From Eutrigla gurnardus (lineage: Eukaryota; Chordata; Actinopteri; Perciformes; Triglidae), in assembly GCA_963514095.1 (NCBI GenBank), contig OY741276.1, positions 25,177,395-25,241,394 of the forward strand: DNA of 64,000 nt, in the 5' to 3' direction. Shown piece after piece: positions 44,215-58,651 of the stretch. The notes under the pieces are model-generated. The model was not told the origin of the DNA. It worked only from the letters and a program-made list of their open reading frames with translations, and ran no database searches. The position numbers and the translations under genes were made by a program. Numbering within the stretch: position 1 is the stretch's first letter; every line of letters begins with the position of its first letter.

Positions 44215-45705
44215 TACGAGAAGTGGACGTAGTCATCGTGACCTTAAAGTGTAAGTTTGGCGGAAATTGAAAATAAAGCTATTTTCTGAATGAAAATATA
44301 TCAACTAAGCCGTGGAGGAAGTAATTTTCGCTCATCACGCAGTTCAGAGCTAGCACGGGCGGAAGCTAGAGTCCAAAATCGCAAACAGTGGGTTAGCATG
44401 GGGCCAACAGCCACACACTTTCAAAATCGCATTTTTAAACCACTAACATTGCTCAAAACAGCGCCAAACCTCGTCAGCAGCTTGCTCTGGGTGTCTACAC
44501 ATAAAACGAAGCACCAACAACTCAGTTCATGAACCCGAAGTTTATAACAGAAGACAGTTAAGAACACTCACCAATTCTACCCCTGCCAGCTCCTCGCGAA
44601 GGATAGTCCGTAAGTGTCGATTACCGAACGCAATGCAAAACGAGGGAGACCACTGAAGATTTCGCCCAGAATAAAACGAGTATACTTTTAAATTAGTGGC
44701 AGTTTGGCCAAATATAAGTTAATAACGGTGGGTAAAAACGTCGGGATAGTTTGTATACACTTCCAATCAGTTCAAGACAGCAGCCTTATCTGAAGCACAT
44801 ACATGTCACGCGAGATCTCACACGGGAACACGAGAGCTGCGTTCGGTAATCGACACTTACGGACTATCCTTTGCGAGGAGCTGGCAGGGGTAGAATTGGT
44901 GAGTGTTCTTAACTGTCTTCTGTTATAAACTTCGGGTTCATGAACTGAGTTGTTGGTGCTTCGTTTTATGTGTAGACACCCAGAGCAAGCTGCTGACGAG
45001 GTTTGGCGCTGTTTTGAGCAATGTTAGTGGTTTAAAAATGCGATTTTGAAAGCGTGTGGCTGTTGGCCCCATGCTAACCCACTGTTTGCGATTTTGGACT
45101 CTAGCTTCCGCCCGTGCTAGCTCTGAACTGCGTGATGAGCGAAAATTACTTCCTCCACGGCTTAGTTGATATATTTTCATGCAGAAAATAGCTTTATTTT
45201 CAATTTCTGCCAAACTTACACTTTAACCATTATTTTGTGGACTACAGTTTTGAGGCCTGGAGTTCGACATCTTGGAATTTGGCCGTCATCATCTTTGAAT
45301 TTTTGCAACCAGTGAACAGATGTGACCATATTTTGACTGTGGAGGAGGGACGGGTGGATCTAATGAACACAAGTGGCAGAGAGGCACCCCAAGATGATTG
45401 CATTAGCATGGAAACGATGATGGCGAGGACATGGTAGCGACCTGGTAAGGTAGCCCCGCCCTAAATCATATTCTGCTTTATGGTCTATTTAACTCTAAAT
45501 GGGAACATCATGTACTAAATGAACATCATGCTGGATTGAAGAAGACATGAAACCAGAGATTGAGACCATAAACGGACTACAAATGTTTACAATGTTTACT
45601 GACATGCAATCAGATTTCTTGTTGCAATCAGAGTCGCCCCCTGATGGCCAGCAGAGAGAATGCAATAAGGCATTTGAGGAGGAGGTTACCATCTGAATGA
45701 GCATC
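44215..45705 (+). repeat. Dispersed repeat family R1, copy 5 (split by the foldback element)
   Basis: Starts GAAGTGGACGTAGTCATCG, is split at 44,244-45,226, and resumes with TTTTGTGGACTACAGTTTTG. It then follows R1 order to GTCGCCCCCTGATGGCC. Confidence 0.8.
44244..45226. mobile_element. 983-bp foldback element with 389-bp inverted arms
   Basis: Left arm 44,244-44,632 and right arm 44,838-45,226 are equal in length and about 99% identical by eye (I count roughly four mismatches), with a 205-bp spacer. The outer ends are TTAAAGTGTAAGTTTGGC. Identical 80-codon frames in both arms simply mirror each other and are not genes. TTAA at each terminus may be a piggyBac-type target duplication or part of the arm. 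It is nested in an R1 copy. Confidence 0.88.
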
Positions 45706-45759
45706 GCAGCCTCTGCTGTCAAATATGAACACAATATGAAATAAGACAGAGCCGAGCAG

Positions 45760-47160
45760 CACCTTCTTTCCAGGCATGATTTATTGAAAACACACCAAAT
45801 TTATACTCTACAAACCAGTATTTTTCCGTTATGTTTAACAAGCGTAATATTTGCCTCTGGGTATTAGTAAAATCAACATAATACATTCTGTCACTGTGGC
45901 ATCGCTTCTGCTCGCTACGAAAGCATTAACAACTTTACTCCTCTAGGAAATCAAAAGCGTTATTTGAATAACTCTATCTTTTTCAAAGTTTATAATACAA
46001 TGTAATAGAAGGCAGAAACCCACCAACAGTCTATACTCTACTCGGGGTTAGGAGGATGGCGATTTAGGGGGGTGCAGGATGGATGAATGAGTGAGTTGAA
46101 TGGAGGAAAAGTTGGGTGACACAGGAGGAGATGGGGGAGAGGTGAACAGACAGAATGGAGAGATGACAGTTGAAAGGGAGGAATAAAGTTCTATAAAACA
46201 CACTTATCTTGATCTACCATGGAAAAGGTTAAGGCACATGATAGGTACAAACACATCTGCTACTGAGTGACTTTATTCTGACGCTCCTGAATTAGTTCTA
46301 TCTACACAGGTAGCTTTCTTTGATTCGCCGTGTGTCCGTGTCCTGCGTTTCCTTTACAGTTGCTTGGGTCTTTATTCTGTGAATGTACAATGTGCTGCAC
46401 ATCCAGAAAACCAAGACCCCCCTTTAAACTCCAGATCCTTTGGTTGTGGTGCCGCGAAGTGCAGTCAATAATAGACAGTCATATGGGTCTTTGTTGCAAG
46501 GGGTTCTGTATTGTCCAATGAAAGCACACACTTCTGAGGACACACAAAAGGAATTCTGGGTATTATTATAACTTTTTTTTTAACCTCTGAAATTAAAATT
46601 TATACAGTTCGTTTTTTTTGTAGTTTATTGATTTTTACCACAACATACATCTTTGTAAACACTGTGTAAAATATGCAAGCTTTATAAAGTCACATACGTC
46701 ACGAAAGAAAAATCAGACTTCAACGCAGGCACATGCCGTTCGCCTCAATGACGCATGAGTGATACCAACTGGATTGGATTCTCTTTCTGTCTCGCTGACA
46801 GACTGAGGCCGGACAAGGAGACGGCACACATCAGCATTGATTTAGTGTGCGAGCGGGAGAAAAATGGCAAAGCCATTCTGTATCTCTCTGCTTCTCTTCA
46901 GCTTGACTGCCCACCCTAAAACGTTGTAAAAATATATACTATATCACCAAACTTGATGTTTTGTTTTTGTACAGTGTGATGCAACTCTTTTATTTCGCCT
47001 TGAACATCCAGATCCACTCTCTTCTTGCTCGTGAATGAATTAGTTACTATCCAAATTACACCACAAAAACTGGCACTTGGAAAGAATAGAATATAAACAT
47101 CTGTACAGTTTTTCTTCATGCTCAGGACTCAATATGTCTCTATATGCACCGGTTACAGGT

Positions 47161-47197
<37 letters not shown>

Positions 47198-48748
47198 GTG
47201 GGGTGGGGGGGGGGGGGATTGTGGTCTGAATGCATTTGGGAAGAAAACCCTAAGGAACTTTTATTAACACTGCCATCTCTTGTCAATCCCATGAGTCTGA
47301 CCTCTAACCTTTGACCCCTCCAGAGTGTCTGGATGTTTGTCAACATGTAATTCATCGCCTTTAGAAAGAACACTGCAGATAAACCGTTTTTTTTTTCTGT
47401 AGTTTTTTTTTGACAAATACAAAATATAAATATTTGACACACATTTAAGTTATTTCTGGTTTACAAACATGGTGAGCCTTTATCAAATGAGATGTGCTTT
47501 CCAAACAATGTGATATTAATATACAACTAACAAGTCGGTACTTTTTTTCCCCTCCTTTTTTCCACTTTTTCTCCTTTTGACCCTAATATACATTTATATA
47601 AAACCCAACAAAAAGAAAAAAGAAAATGCTTTTAGATCTATGCTTTCAACACGAGAACAATCTGCCTCTTTTTCAAAAGCACAAACCATTTATAAACAAA
47701 ATGCCTTATATCCTCTTTAATACACATCATTGACAGAGTGCAACCAGCCAGGAAACTCATAAAACAGCGTCGTTGCCCAACCTGAGTGGTTCCACCAGGA
47801 ACCACATCTCTGTGAGTCCTCATGCTGACGAGGACTCAGAAACAGTTCCATTGTAGCTTACGTAGCAATGCAGTGTGAACAGAAACTTTTACTCCATCCG
47901 ATGTCCACACTATGTTCACTTTCCTTTGTCCAGACCACGACTTTCACACTCCTCACTTCATCAATGTCCACCAATCTCCTGCTAACCACTTCTGATTTCA
48001 AAGCATCTCAGTGCACTTTCAAACAAATAAAAACAAACACCGTGAACCAAATGGATTGTAAGTGTAGGAGAGCAGACTGCTGCGTTTCCATGTTTATCCA
48101 ATATGCTACAGCTCTTCTCGGCTTCTCTACTTGTACTTCCTTGTGTCCATCCCACCAATCTGAAAACAAACATTCCTTGACCTTCAAACACACCTGTCCA
48201 TACCTGTTCACATCAAAATACCAAACCCTGACAGCAAACTGAAAGTGAAATTCTCCAAAACCAACACAATTGAGGCATGAACGTCTTCCAGTTGTGAAAA
48301 CTGAAATAAAAAAATAAAAAAACAACCATTAATTCAGCATTTCTTCTTTCTTCGTTTCTTTCCAACACACGTTCCTGTTCCATTCATTTCCTTCAGCCCA
48401 CTTTGCTTTGCCCTTCATACGTCCGATCCTTCATCAGCACCGGCCCTCTGTCTGTTTCTCGTCACCGGTAGAGCTCAACAAGAGTCAACACTGTAAAATT
48501 CACATGATGTCCAGTGGGAATGTAGATATGAGAAAGTAGTAGGAGTCACTTTTTGTTATTTTCTTTTTCTGAAAAGCATGAGAATGCTGGCTGCTGCTGG
48601 GTAGTTGCTGTTGTGATCATCATCGTCATCATCATTTTTTTTAATTATTTTTTTCTGTACAAAGTCCAACTCCAAAGATGAGCTCCATGTGAAATGGCAG
48701 TGATGATATGAGATATCCTCCTCTAGCTGGGGTGTCGTTATCTTAAGC
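45760..48748 (-). other. arvcf: arvcf terminal 3'UTR exon
   Basis: Excellent acceptor at 48,748: branch-like CTTCTAATACG, then a pyrimidine tract ending ctccag. No long frame follows. AATAAA on the sense strand at 45,780-45,785 is a plausible end; other AATAAA copies occur inside, near 46,625. The exon begins GCT TAA, so joining it directly to the 53,773 exon would end the protein after one extra Ala. Confidence 0.55.
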
Positions 48749-51700
48749 CTGGAGCAACAAGAGAGAAACGTATTAGAAGGACCATCCATACAGTTTGTAA
48801 TTGTTTCAGTCCAAAATGCTGCACTCTAAAAACTGACATCCAGCATGACAAATAATAACTTACATATTATACAGTGACTTAAAGGATATGCTGTAATTAT
48901 TACTTTTTCTTGCTGTGAACAAATTCCATTAAAAGACCAATATAATAATATTTAATGAAAACATTTCCATCAGCAGTTGGATTGAAGATTGAATCTTGCA
49001 TTCACATTTTGCCGCTGTTCAGAGACAGGACTTCAAATCAATATGATCTAATATCATGCCATGTGTACGTTTTATAGCGTAGCTGCCCCCAAGTGGCCAA
49101 AGATGAAATGAACCCATCTTTAAACACAGCTTAACCACAGACAGCAGTTACTGAGGGTGATGCACCTCCAGCTGTCCACTGACTCTGACTCTAAATGGGA
49201 ACATCATTTACTAAATGAACATCATGCTGTACTGGCCCCCTACTGGCCAGTAGAGAGAATGCACGTTTAAGGCACAATACTTTTAACTAGGATCAATTTG
49301 TTGTTGTTTTTGGTCTTTTCATGGGATATGTTGGCAAAAAGAAAAAGCCTTTTCATCAACATTTCACACTGAAATGTACTTTTTTGGAACAGGAACCACA
49401 TTTTTGCCATCGATGGATGTGAGTCTGGAATGAAACTCTCCAGTTGTGCTTCCGTGTCAGACAGCACAACAATCGGTTGGCATCATCACGGTACTTGACG
49501 AATCACATCACTGTCAGCAAAATGCTTCCATTCTGTCAGCCCAGATGGCAAATGGAGGCAAGTAGCAGCAAAACAGATGCTTAATGTGTTGGATGAAACC
49601 CGGCATGTGCTCAGTGAAGTGAAAACGACTTACCTGATGGTTCATTCTTAATATTACCTATAACAGGGTTCTTTTTTAAACTATAGTGATACGATTACAA
49701 TGAACACCACAAATCACACCACTGACTCTGAAGAGTCACGCTGTGATGTATTTCCTGTGATAATGACAATGATGGGGATGAAAGCATTGAACAGATGGCT
49801 GCTGACAAAGATCATTGAGATAAGAAGACGACGATGAGGAAGCCGGTGGTGAGGAGGGGGTAGAGAGGTTTCAGGTAAAAGCTGCTGATGGAGGAATGAG
49901 GACAACTACGGAAGTTCACCCAGATCAGCCTGCAGCTTTGCAAATGTCATTTAAAGGGTCATTTAATCGCAGGTCAGTTTGGGAGTTCAGTAAGACACCG
50001 TAAGGTCACGAATGCACAGTCAAGCGTTTTTTTCACAGGCATGAGCGCCTTTCTAATTTAGCTGTCTATCATTGTGACTTGTGTAACCGCCTGATGCATA
50101 TGAAGTAATGGAAAGAAAGATGAATTCAGCTGCTCGACGATGCAAGAGGAGAATAAAATAGTATTTCTAAATCATTCAAGAGAAGCTGCATTTCTTTCTT
50201 TCTGTAACTTATATGACCCTCTGAGTTACATCAAAAGTCAGTTTGCAATAATTTATGACGTGAATGTTGACACAGAATATTAAAATCCACCTCCAAATGT
50301 AAAATGTAAACTGAACCCTTCATTACATCTCTGCCTCGGACATATTAAGTGTGAGTCCGCCATCAGCTCATCTACTTACAAGAATTATTTATCTGAGCTT
50401 ATCTTCAAATCTTAATTGCGCGCGTGTGTGTGTGTGGGTGTATCTCTTTCTTTCTCCCTCCTGCCTCTCATCATGTGATAACTGAGTCTCTGCAGGATGG
50501 ATCTGAAGTGCAGGAGGAGGACTCCCCTCATCATTTGCCAGGGGAAGCTGTGAGTGAAGCTGATGTACATAGCAAGCACACAGGTGTTGCTGAATTGTAA
50601 ATACAGAACAAGCCTTACTTATTACGCATTATTTTATTTGTTTTGGTTACAAAACCTTGGTGATCACTCATGTGGCTAAATGTGGATGTTCCAGTGGTCA
50701 AATAATTATGGGATGCATTAACGCAATGTTACTGTTGCTCCACCGTAAAGCTTTTGGTTCTCACACGCGACATACAGCAGTTTACAATGACATGGGCAAC
50801 ATTTTGCACTCGAAATTCCCCATAAGTTTTGGAACAACTGGGTCCTCGATTTGAGACATTTAGACTAAAACAGGTTTCTCTAGCAAAGACAGTCCAAACA
50901 AGAAGCCTGCTATTGTCTGCCTTTTCATTTCTCACCATCAACCGTCATGGTTGAAATGACAACTGTTGCCTGAAGATATCTATCAGCTAATGTTGACTCA
51001 GTGAGTAAAAACACTGATGTGAAAAAAAATAAGAAAAAACTGGTATTTGATTTGAATATAATCCTGCTTAGTTTACATTGGTTATAATTTGCATTCCAGT
51101 ACAGGTTAGACAGTTAGACAGGCATGCTGTGTAACTGAAGCTGACACTCAATTAACAGTTTTGATCTTGTGGTTTGGATTTTAGGAAAGATAAAAAATAG
51201 ATGTAAATGCTGAGTGTCGCTCCCATGCAAACTGCTTCAACATGTAGAGAAATCTAAAGCTTGACAAGACGCGTTTTTCTCTTTCCTGATTCATTTTGTA
51301 ATTTTTTCTTGGAGCGCCATCTTTCTCTTGTTCTACATATGAAAGTGTGTGAAACATAAGAGCCAGTGTAAATATGAAGAATACCTAATATGAATGTATT
51401 AAATCCTAAACACAATCTAAACATTTTAAACCTTAAATGCTACAACTACTATACTACTAGAGCTGGGTGAGAGCAGGGTGAGAGCAGGGTGAGAGCTGGG
51501 TGAGAGCAGGGTGAGAGCAGGGTGAGAGCAGGGTGAGAGCAGGGTGAGGGCAGGGTGAGAGCAGGGTGAGAGCTGGGTGAGAGCAGGGTGAGAGCTGGGT
51601 GAGAGCTGGGTGAGAGCAGGGTGAGAGCTGGGCTGCTTCTGAAATCACTCAGTACTCACTACCACAGTGCATTCTCCATGTTGTAGTTCTGTCTGAATGT

Positions 51701-54700
51701 TGAGTGAGAATTATTATACCCTACAATTCATGTTCTTGAAGAGTACCACCGATCGTCACTAACTGAGCGTTATAGACCAGCATGCATTGCGCTGAAGGAA
51801 AAAAGACAGATGCACGAGAGAAGAGAGAGCAGCAGGACTGAGACAAATCTATGAAAATAATATAGTTAATGAGCAGAGGCGGTCACATATAAAAAAATGC
51901 ACTAATTGCCTCCATGAACTGCTCCTTTCATCCCTTTCACAATAAAAGCCCTAGACATAATGTGGCATCAATGTATACCCGGGGAACTTAAATTAGAACA
52001 AATAAGCTATAATATGTATTTATTATATAAAATACATTTAAATTTATTATGGATGGTCCACCGGCTGCAGTTGATGTAATTAACGAGCAGAAGAAATTAG
52101 CAGAGTATTGTCCCAAGTTCATCTTTATAGTCATAGATACATAGACCTCCCTCTATAGTGATTAGGAGGTTATTAATGAGTGAGTGATTTCAGACACAGA
52201 TCTACATGATACAGTGTGAGATTTAAAGGAAACGGGTGGAAACGATGAACAGGCAATGGAAAGGATGCTACAACCCAACCAGGGAGGGGAAGGTGGTTAT
52301 TTTTGTTGTGCTCATGTTTTTTCAGACCTACCATGCATGCATTTAGACCCAGGAGTCAACAGGCTGGGGCTTAACATCACAAGCGTCCACCAGACTGACC
52401 GCAGGCCTGTTACTCCTGATATAGTGTTTCCTATTTGTGTCATTCTGTGGCCACAGGAGGACGGGTTAAAAAGAAAAAAAGAAGCAAAACAATGAGGTCA
52501 ATACATTTTTGACAAATACATTCACACACACGTAGACATGCGTCCAGGATCAGAGAAGCCAGTGTTAGTCCGCTGCCTTCCAGAAAGCTTGGAAAAATTC
52601 AGGTGATTCAAAACAGCGAACCACAACATGCAAATGAAAGAGGGAGAGAGTTTCAACAGCCAAGTCACAATCGGAGCGGGCAAGAAAACATCTGGGAAGT
52701 TCAGACAGCAGATTGAGAAGAGGGCTCTGGAGCAAGGCTAGAAGACCTGTACACTCTGAAGACAAAAACAACTGTTGTGATTACTCCCATGTGTCAGCTG
52801 GATAAAGTTTCTGCCATATGAAGCAGTGACAGTGGAACTTCAGCTCAAACTGTTTAGTAATAAACCTACATATGATAAAGAGCCACTGGATTCCGCTAAC
52901 GTGGTTTTGAATGGCTCAATCAAAATTGTCACGCTCCTGTTAATAATAATAAACTATCATAAAACCAATTTCTCAGAAAACGTGACTACCACTACCAATA
53001 TTCAGATAAAGAGCCAAACCCCACAGAATATTAACTGGATTATTAACTCCAGACGTAATCTCCACCTGGACGTTGCCTCGGAAAACATGTTTGCGGTAGT
53101 TTGAACCCGCATGGAGAAGCAGATATATATACGACCATACATCTAAAGAGACGTATGCTAAACTGGCTTGAATGGACTCTTTATTGCATTCATTTAACAA
53201 TCCCACAGGGAAAATCCTTTTCATCTAGCACTCACGTAGATCAAAAAGAGACTACAAAAAGTACTTGAGAGTCATCCGCTATATGTCAGACATCCTCTGA
53301 AGCCATTATCCTGTGACTCTTCTTTGAGGTTGGATAGCCAATCAGCTCGACAAGAAATAAACTGGCTGCAGAGTGAAACAGCTGTATAATCAGCGCACGG
53401 CCGCTTGATAATGCAGAAGTCTGTTCGTTGCCAAGGCAAGGGTCGTCTCCGCGAGGAGCGCTCGGTGGCGGCTCTTTAATCAGTTTCAGATTAATTACTT
53501 CGCAGACGCCAAAAGCGTACACTCAATTAACTGGCAGCCCCTCAGATCTGAGGCTGTCCGCAGCGCCGAGCCGAGCTGGCCGACGTCAACAGAGAACGAC
53601 AACTTCCAGCCTCTTTAAAGAATCGATAGGATTAAGAGCTTTTAATGAGGACCGTCACAGACAACATGAAGAGAGAGGGAAAGAGAGGGACACAGAGGTA
53701 GAGGACATTTCAATGAGACACCATTATATCATCTTCTGTCCCCCTCCTCCGGGAGTCCAGAAGAGCCCGTACCTTTAATGGCTCCCGTTCTGTCTGGTCC
53801 ACTGAGCTGTCCACTGTCTTGTATTTGCAGTCCTTGTCCCTCTGGTCGATGGTGGAGTAACCATCTAATGAGGTCAGAGAACAAGGTTGAGTCAATTCTG
53901 ACGGTGACAGATCATTTATAGTGTTGCATTAACCTGAGTGAGCGACGGGCGGAAAAAGGTTTTCTGCACTGGAACCATATAAGAAGTGGACATGGTGACG
54001 TCAACTGTTGCTTTGTGGACTACAGTTTTAAAACCTTGAGCAACCAGTGAAGGAAGTGACCATATTTGGACTGCGGAGGAGCGACCAAGGCAAGCTGCAG
54101 AGCAGAGATCTGGAGATCTGGATCCATCTGGCTTCTGGTGTGTTAAAGATAGCTTGGTATTGACCTTTCAATCACAAGTAGCCCCGCCCCCTAAAGCATC
54201 CTCTGCTTCCTGGTCTGGTGGACTCTAAATGGACAATAATGTACTAAATGAACATCATGCTGGATTGAAGAAGTCATGATACTAGAGATTGAGACCATAA
54301 ACGCATGTTTACAATGTTTACAGAGATAATACATCAAGTAAGAAGTAGGCTCATTTTCTCATAGACTTCCATGCAATCAGACTTTTTGCAACCAGAATAG
54401 TTGCCCCCTAATGGCCAGTAGAGAAAATGCAAGTTTAAGGCACTTAAGGTTGGCTTCATTTTTCAGAAGCAGAGGTTGGCGCCTGCCTGGAACACTTAAC
54501 GAGAGTGCTTGGAAGTTGTTGGACACAGAATAATAGACTCAACAGATTCACATTCTCAACTTTCTGGCATTCATTATTTACCACCAGAGTGGGTTCAAAG
54601 CAAACTAGATGAAGTATTTGCAAGTGGGATTTGAAGCTGTCCTCATAACTGTGTTTAAAAGTGCACTCACACATTCCAGCTCAGGCCCCAGCTGAGGAAT

Positions 54701-57700
54701 AGAATGTCTAAACAACTGGTAGAAGTTTCCAAAAGTCAATCATGACAATGTGATAATCAAGAGATCCTGGTTTGGCAACAAAAGGGTACATTCTTTTAAC
54801 AGGCCTTGTGTGAGAATAAAGCGACGCCTCTCAAAAAACGCCTCCATTAAACCTGCAGATGCTGCGTCCTCACAGTGATGTGTGTCTGTTACAAGCAACA
54901 GCTTCAGCAGTAATAACTAACTCATAACACTCACATAATGTATAGGGTCATTCATTTTCTTCATTTTTAGAAGCATTGCATACATTTTGGATTTCACCTT
55001 ATTCACACTGTATTGCTATATTAGGGTGCTTCCACACCAAACCCTCGGGTTCTTTAAAATGAACACAGGTCAGTTTGCCCGATTCGTTTTGGCTGGTGTG
55101 AAAGCTGTCAATCAAACCCTGGTGCAGACCACAAAAAAGACGAAAACAGAACATTCACAACGATATTATAGAGAACATCAGATTTACACTCACAGTCACA
55201 AGACAAAAATAATACACAAGGAAGCTAACACAAGGTTCTTAATCCAATCAGACTTGAGTATCATTCAAAATATGAATTATATTTCATTTTATTTCAATAT
55301 TCCTTGATTTATCCTTGTACTGCAAAGTGCCGTCTAGTGAATGTGAGTGTAAATCTGATGTTCTCTAGAATATCGTTGCACATTTCAGCAAGCGATCCTA
55401 TAGATCTGTATTAAGACTGTATACAAGCACATCAGCACTGGTTATTTCCCTGAGTTATAGGTCTGAACATGTTCAACTTGTATCGGTGTGTAATTTGTCA
55501 GTTCATTAACAGGTGTGTGACAGTAATAATCCATATGCCCATGTCACCTTGCAGTGTGCTTTTCTACAGTCCGACTCTACCATTATTCATCATAACATGT
55601 CGAGGTCGCTCCTCTATGTAGTCCAAATATGGTCACTTCCTTCACCACAAACTCACAGCTTCAAAACCGTAGTCCACAAACCAATGGGTGACGTCACCAT
55701 GACTACATCCACTTCTTATATACATTATACTGTATATATACATCTTATAGACTTATATCTTCCCACTTTGTATCACAACTGCAGGCCAGCAGTTTCCCTC
55801 CAGAACATTTCATCTCATCAGAGTTAAGTTCAACAGTCAAATCATTGATTCATTCATTCATTCATTCATGTTTATTGATTTCTGCAACTCCATTTGTGAA
55901 AAAGTTCATCTCTGAACTTACTTACCAAACACATGGAAATTAACATGTTTTTCTGCATTTCCAACTCTACCCATTTAACATTTCAAACCGCAGCTGTCAG
56001 AAAACGACAATATGTCATCATCAATTCTACAAAACAGCTCAGAATAAAAGAGCAAACCCGATGGTCTCCAGGGAGTCTTCCTCCTTGTTCAAAGTCAGTG
56101 TAGGAAGCTTCATACAAGTGTGTTTTGGTTTTAAGAGTATTTTTAGCCCTACTTTCACTTTTAGGAAATTCCTCGGAGGGGTTATTAGAGGCTTGATGAA
56201 TGTTGGTCCAGAGGCTTGTAAAAGCAGCATTATATACACAAAGAGAGGGTGATGGTGTATTATGTCTTTGTAAAGATGGAAATAAAAATGACAAAGAGGG
56301 GGATAGTGTTCCGATTTCTCTTAAAGTAGTACATTTATGATAAAAAAAACTCAGATATTCTGTGAGATTAAACTGGTAAAGTTACACTAAAGTATAAGGG
56401 AAAGATGCATGTATGCGTTTTCTTTCATGTTTCTTCTTGGTTCTTTATGAACATAAATTAAAAGCAATAATATCCATCCATCCATCCATCGTCTACCGCT
56501 TATCCTGTATTCAGGGTCGCGGGGGGGCTGGAGCCAATCCCAGCTGTCATTGGGCGAAGGCAGGGTACACCCTAGACAGGTCAAAGCAATAATATATATA
56601 ACATATTATATGATAATATAATATTACACTGTAAATTATTACCGTAAAAATACGGCCAAATTACGGCCAAACAGTAATGTACCGTTATTTCTAAATATGG
56701 TAAAATACTGTAAATGTACATGCTTTTGGAGCCAAAACCAAGAACAGACATTAACAGTAGACTACTGTAAGAAGTAGAAAGACTATCAGAGTTGTAGTTG
56801 GAGCAGCATTATTTACAGTTTTAAAGAAGAAGATATAAAGAGGAACCCCCACATTGTGTTGTGTCAAGCTTCTAATGCAGGCCCAGTTTTGTACAAACAT
56901 CTCGTCAAGAGAGGGCGTCTTGCATACAGCATCAAAGAGCGCCACGTCTGAAGTCATCAGAGCGAGATCAGAGCATTCAGCGGTTTGAATTTTCAGATTA
57001 AAAATAACATCTTGGCTAACGGTTAAAGAACTTGTGGAAGGGTTGTCGAATCAAACGGTGTTGGACACTGGAGTGAGATTAGAGGGGGGGGGGGGGGGGG
57101 GCTAGCTCTTCTTTGGCTGAGGACGAGCATGCAGTCTGGCTCTTACCTGGACCCAGCTCATCCATAGGTATCATATCACCACTGCCACATTTCTTGGTGC
57201 CTGAAAAGCATTCATATGCCATTTGTACAAACAAACTGAGTCGTGGAGCCAAAACGCTGCTGCTTTTCAGGGTAATGGTTCTCGGCCAGTGATTGAATAA
57301 TGCAAAACTGAGAGTTGGCAGGCATGAGCGCCGCGTTTCATGTGCATGTATGGATGCAAATAAAAAAAGGGAAAAAAAAAAGAAAAAAGTGGGGCTCAAG
57401 GCCAATAATCAGGACATTAAATTCCTGCTGTGCTATTGACTCCTCTGTCAAAGAGATGTTTGTTGTTGGGCCAATGTACTGCACAAGTCCCCACCCTCCC
57501 CCACATATACTGCTGCTGTTAGAGAACATCTCTAACCCAGTTTCCCATTGGGGATGGAGCTATACGCACTTACATAAGGGTGGGGAAATTTGTATTATCG
57601 CCATCAATTTAAAAACCCACGACGAAAACTCGAAAGTGTTCAGCATTTGAAACAAGGACATTTCATGAGGGTTGAAGGTTTTGGTTTGAACAGCAGCAGT

Positions 57701-58604
57701 ATGAGACCCACATAGAGAACTTTCCGTCTTGTCATACTTTTGTGTATTGCCCTATAAAATTGTCATTTTTTAGAGTATCATCAAGTTATACACATCCCCA
57801 GAATCAGCACAACCTCAGCTAACTGTGTTTATCATTCAATAAAAACGTATATACACTATAATAAACACAACGGAGAAATGCGCCACGGAGACGAGGAGAC
57901 ATCTATTCACATCTTTACAACTTTACGCATTGTTTTGTTGTCAGAAATAAATCGCTCACATGGGCAAGCAGGGTACCGTTGTTTAGCCCCGTTTCTCTAG
58001 TTTAAGAGGAAAAAAAATGTTTCTAGCGCAAACCATTACGGAGTTATGACGCTCTAAAGACAACATGATCTTTTGTAGCGTATACGCTGCAATGGGTCTC
58101 AGAGGGTTAAAGCTCCCATTTGCTGAGTTTATATTTAGATTTATTTTTGTGCATATTTTTGACCCCTATCAAAGGCAGTATTGCAACATATGACACCCCA
58201 CAGCTTCCTTACTCAGAGAAGATGAGAGTAATAATGTGGAAAGCAGAATGCTTCAATAAAAGGCATGAGAAATAAAAAAGTCCTCAGCAAAGTGGACACG
58301 ATCACGCACTGTTTTCAATTCACGGTTAATATTTAGTTGAAACCTGCTTTGAGGACGATACAGGTGGGATACTCAGGAAAATACGGATTCTAGACATGAT
58401 TATTCCCTTCAGTTTTCTTACTGTCAATAAAAACCCAATGAAAAGAACAAAACTACCAATTAATTTACATTTCTAATTATATTCTAAGTATTGTCTCTGT
58501 ACTCTGACTCATATAGCTTGTTTCCTAAAATGAATTTAAAGTCTTCATCTGTCATGTGTTGTTTTCTTTACTTCCTGTTTGAGTTTCCCTCTCCTTCTGT
58601 GTTT

Positions 58605-58651
<47 letters not shown>

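Larger units (their letters stand above)
48749..52331 (-). other. arvcf: arvcf penultimate intron
   Basis: Contains a partial R1 copy (49,185-49,280) and an 11-bp minisatellite (51,461-51,632). No exon recognised. Confidence 0.5.
54471..57146 (-). other. arvcf: arvcf intron
   Basis: Holds a reverse R1 fragment (55,600-55,735), an ATTC run (55,850-55,870) and a fragment at 56,475-56,585 that resembles a common fish LINE tail. No exon seen. Confidence 0.5.

Noticed and set aside
44290..45213. Same roughly 80-residue protein encoded twice in opposite directions
   Set aside because: Exact mirror of the foldback arms. No independent evidence of coding.
48556..48789. 77-codon frame ending in an Asp run
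   Set aside because: It overlaps the arvcf terminal-exon acceptor at 48,748. The correct frame there stops after one codon.
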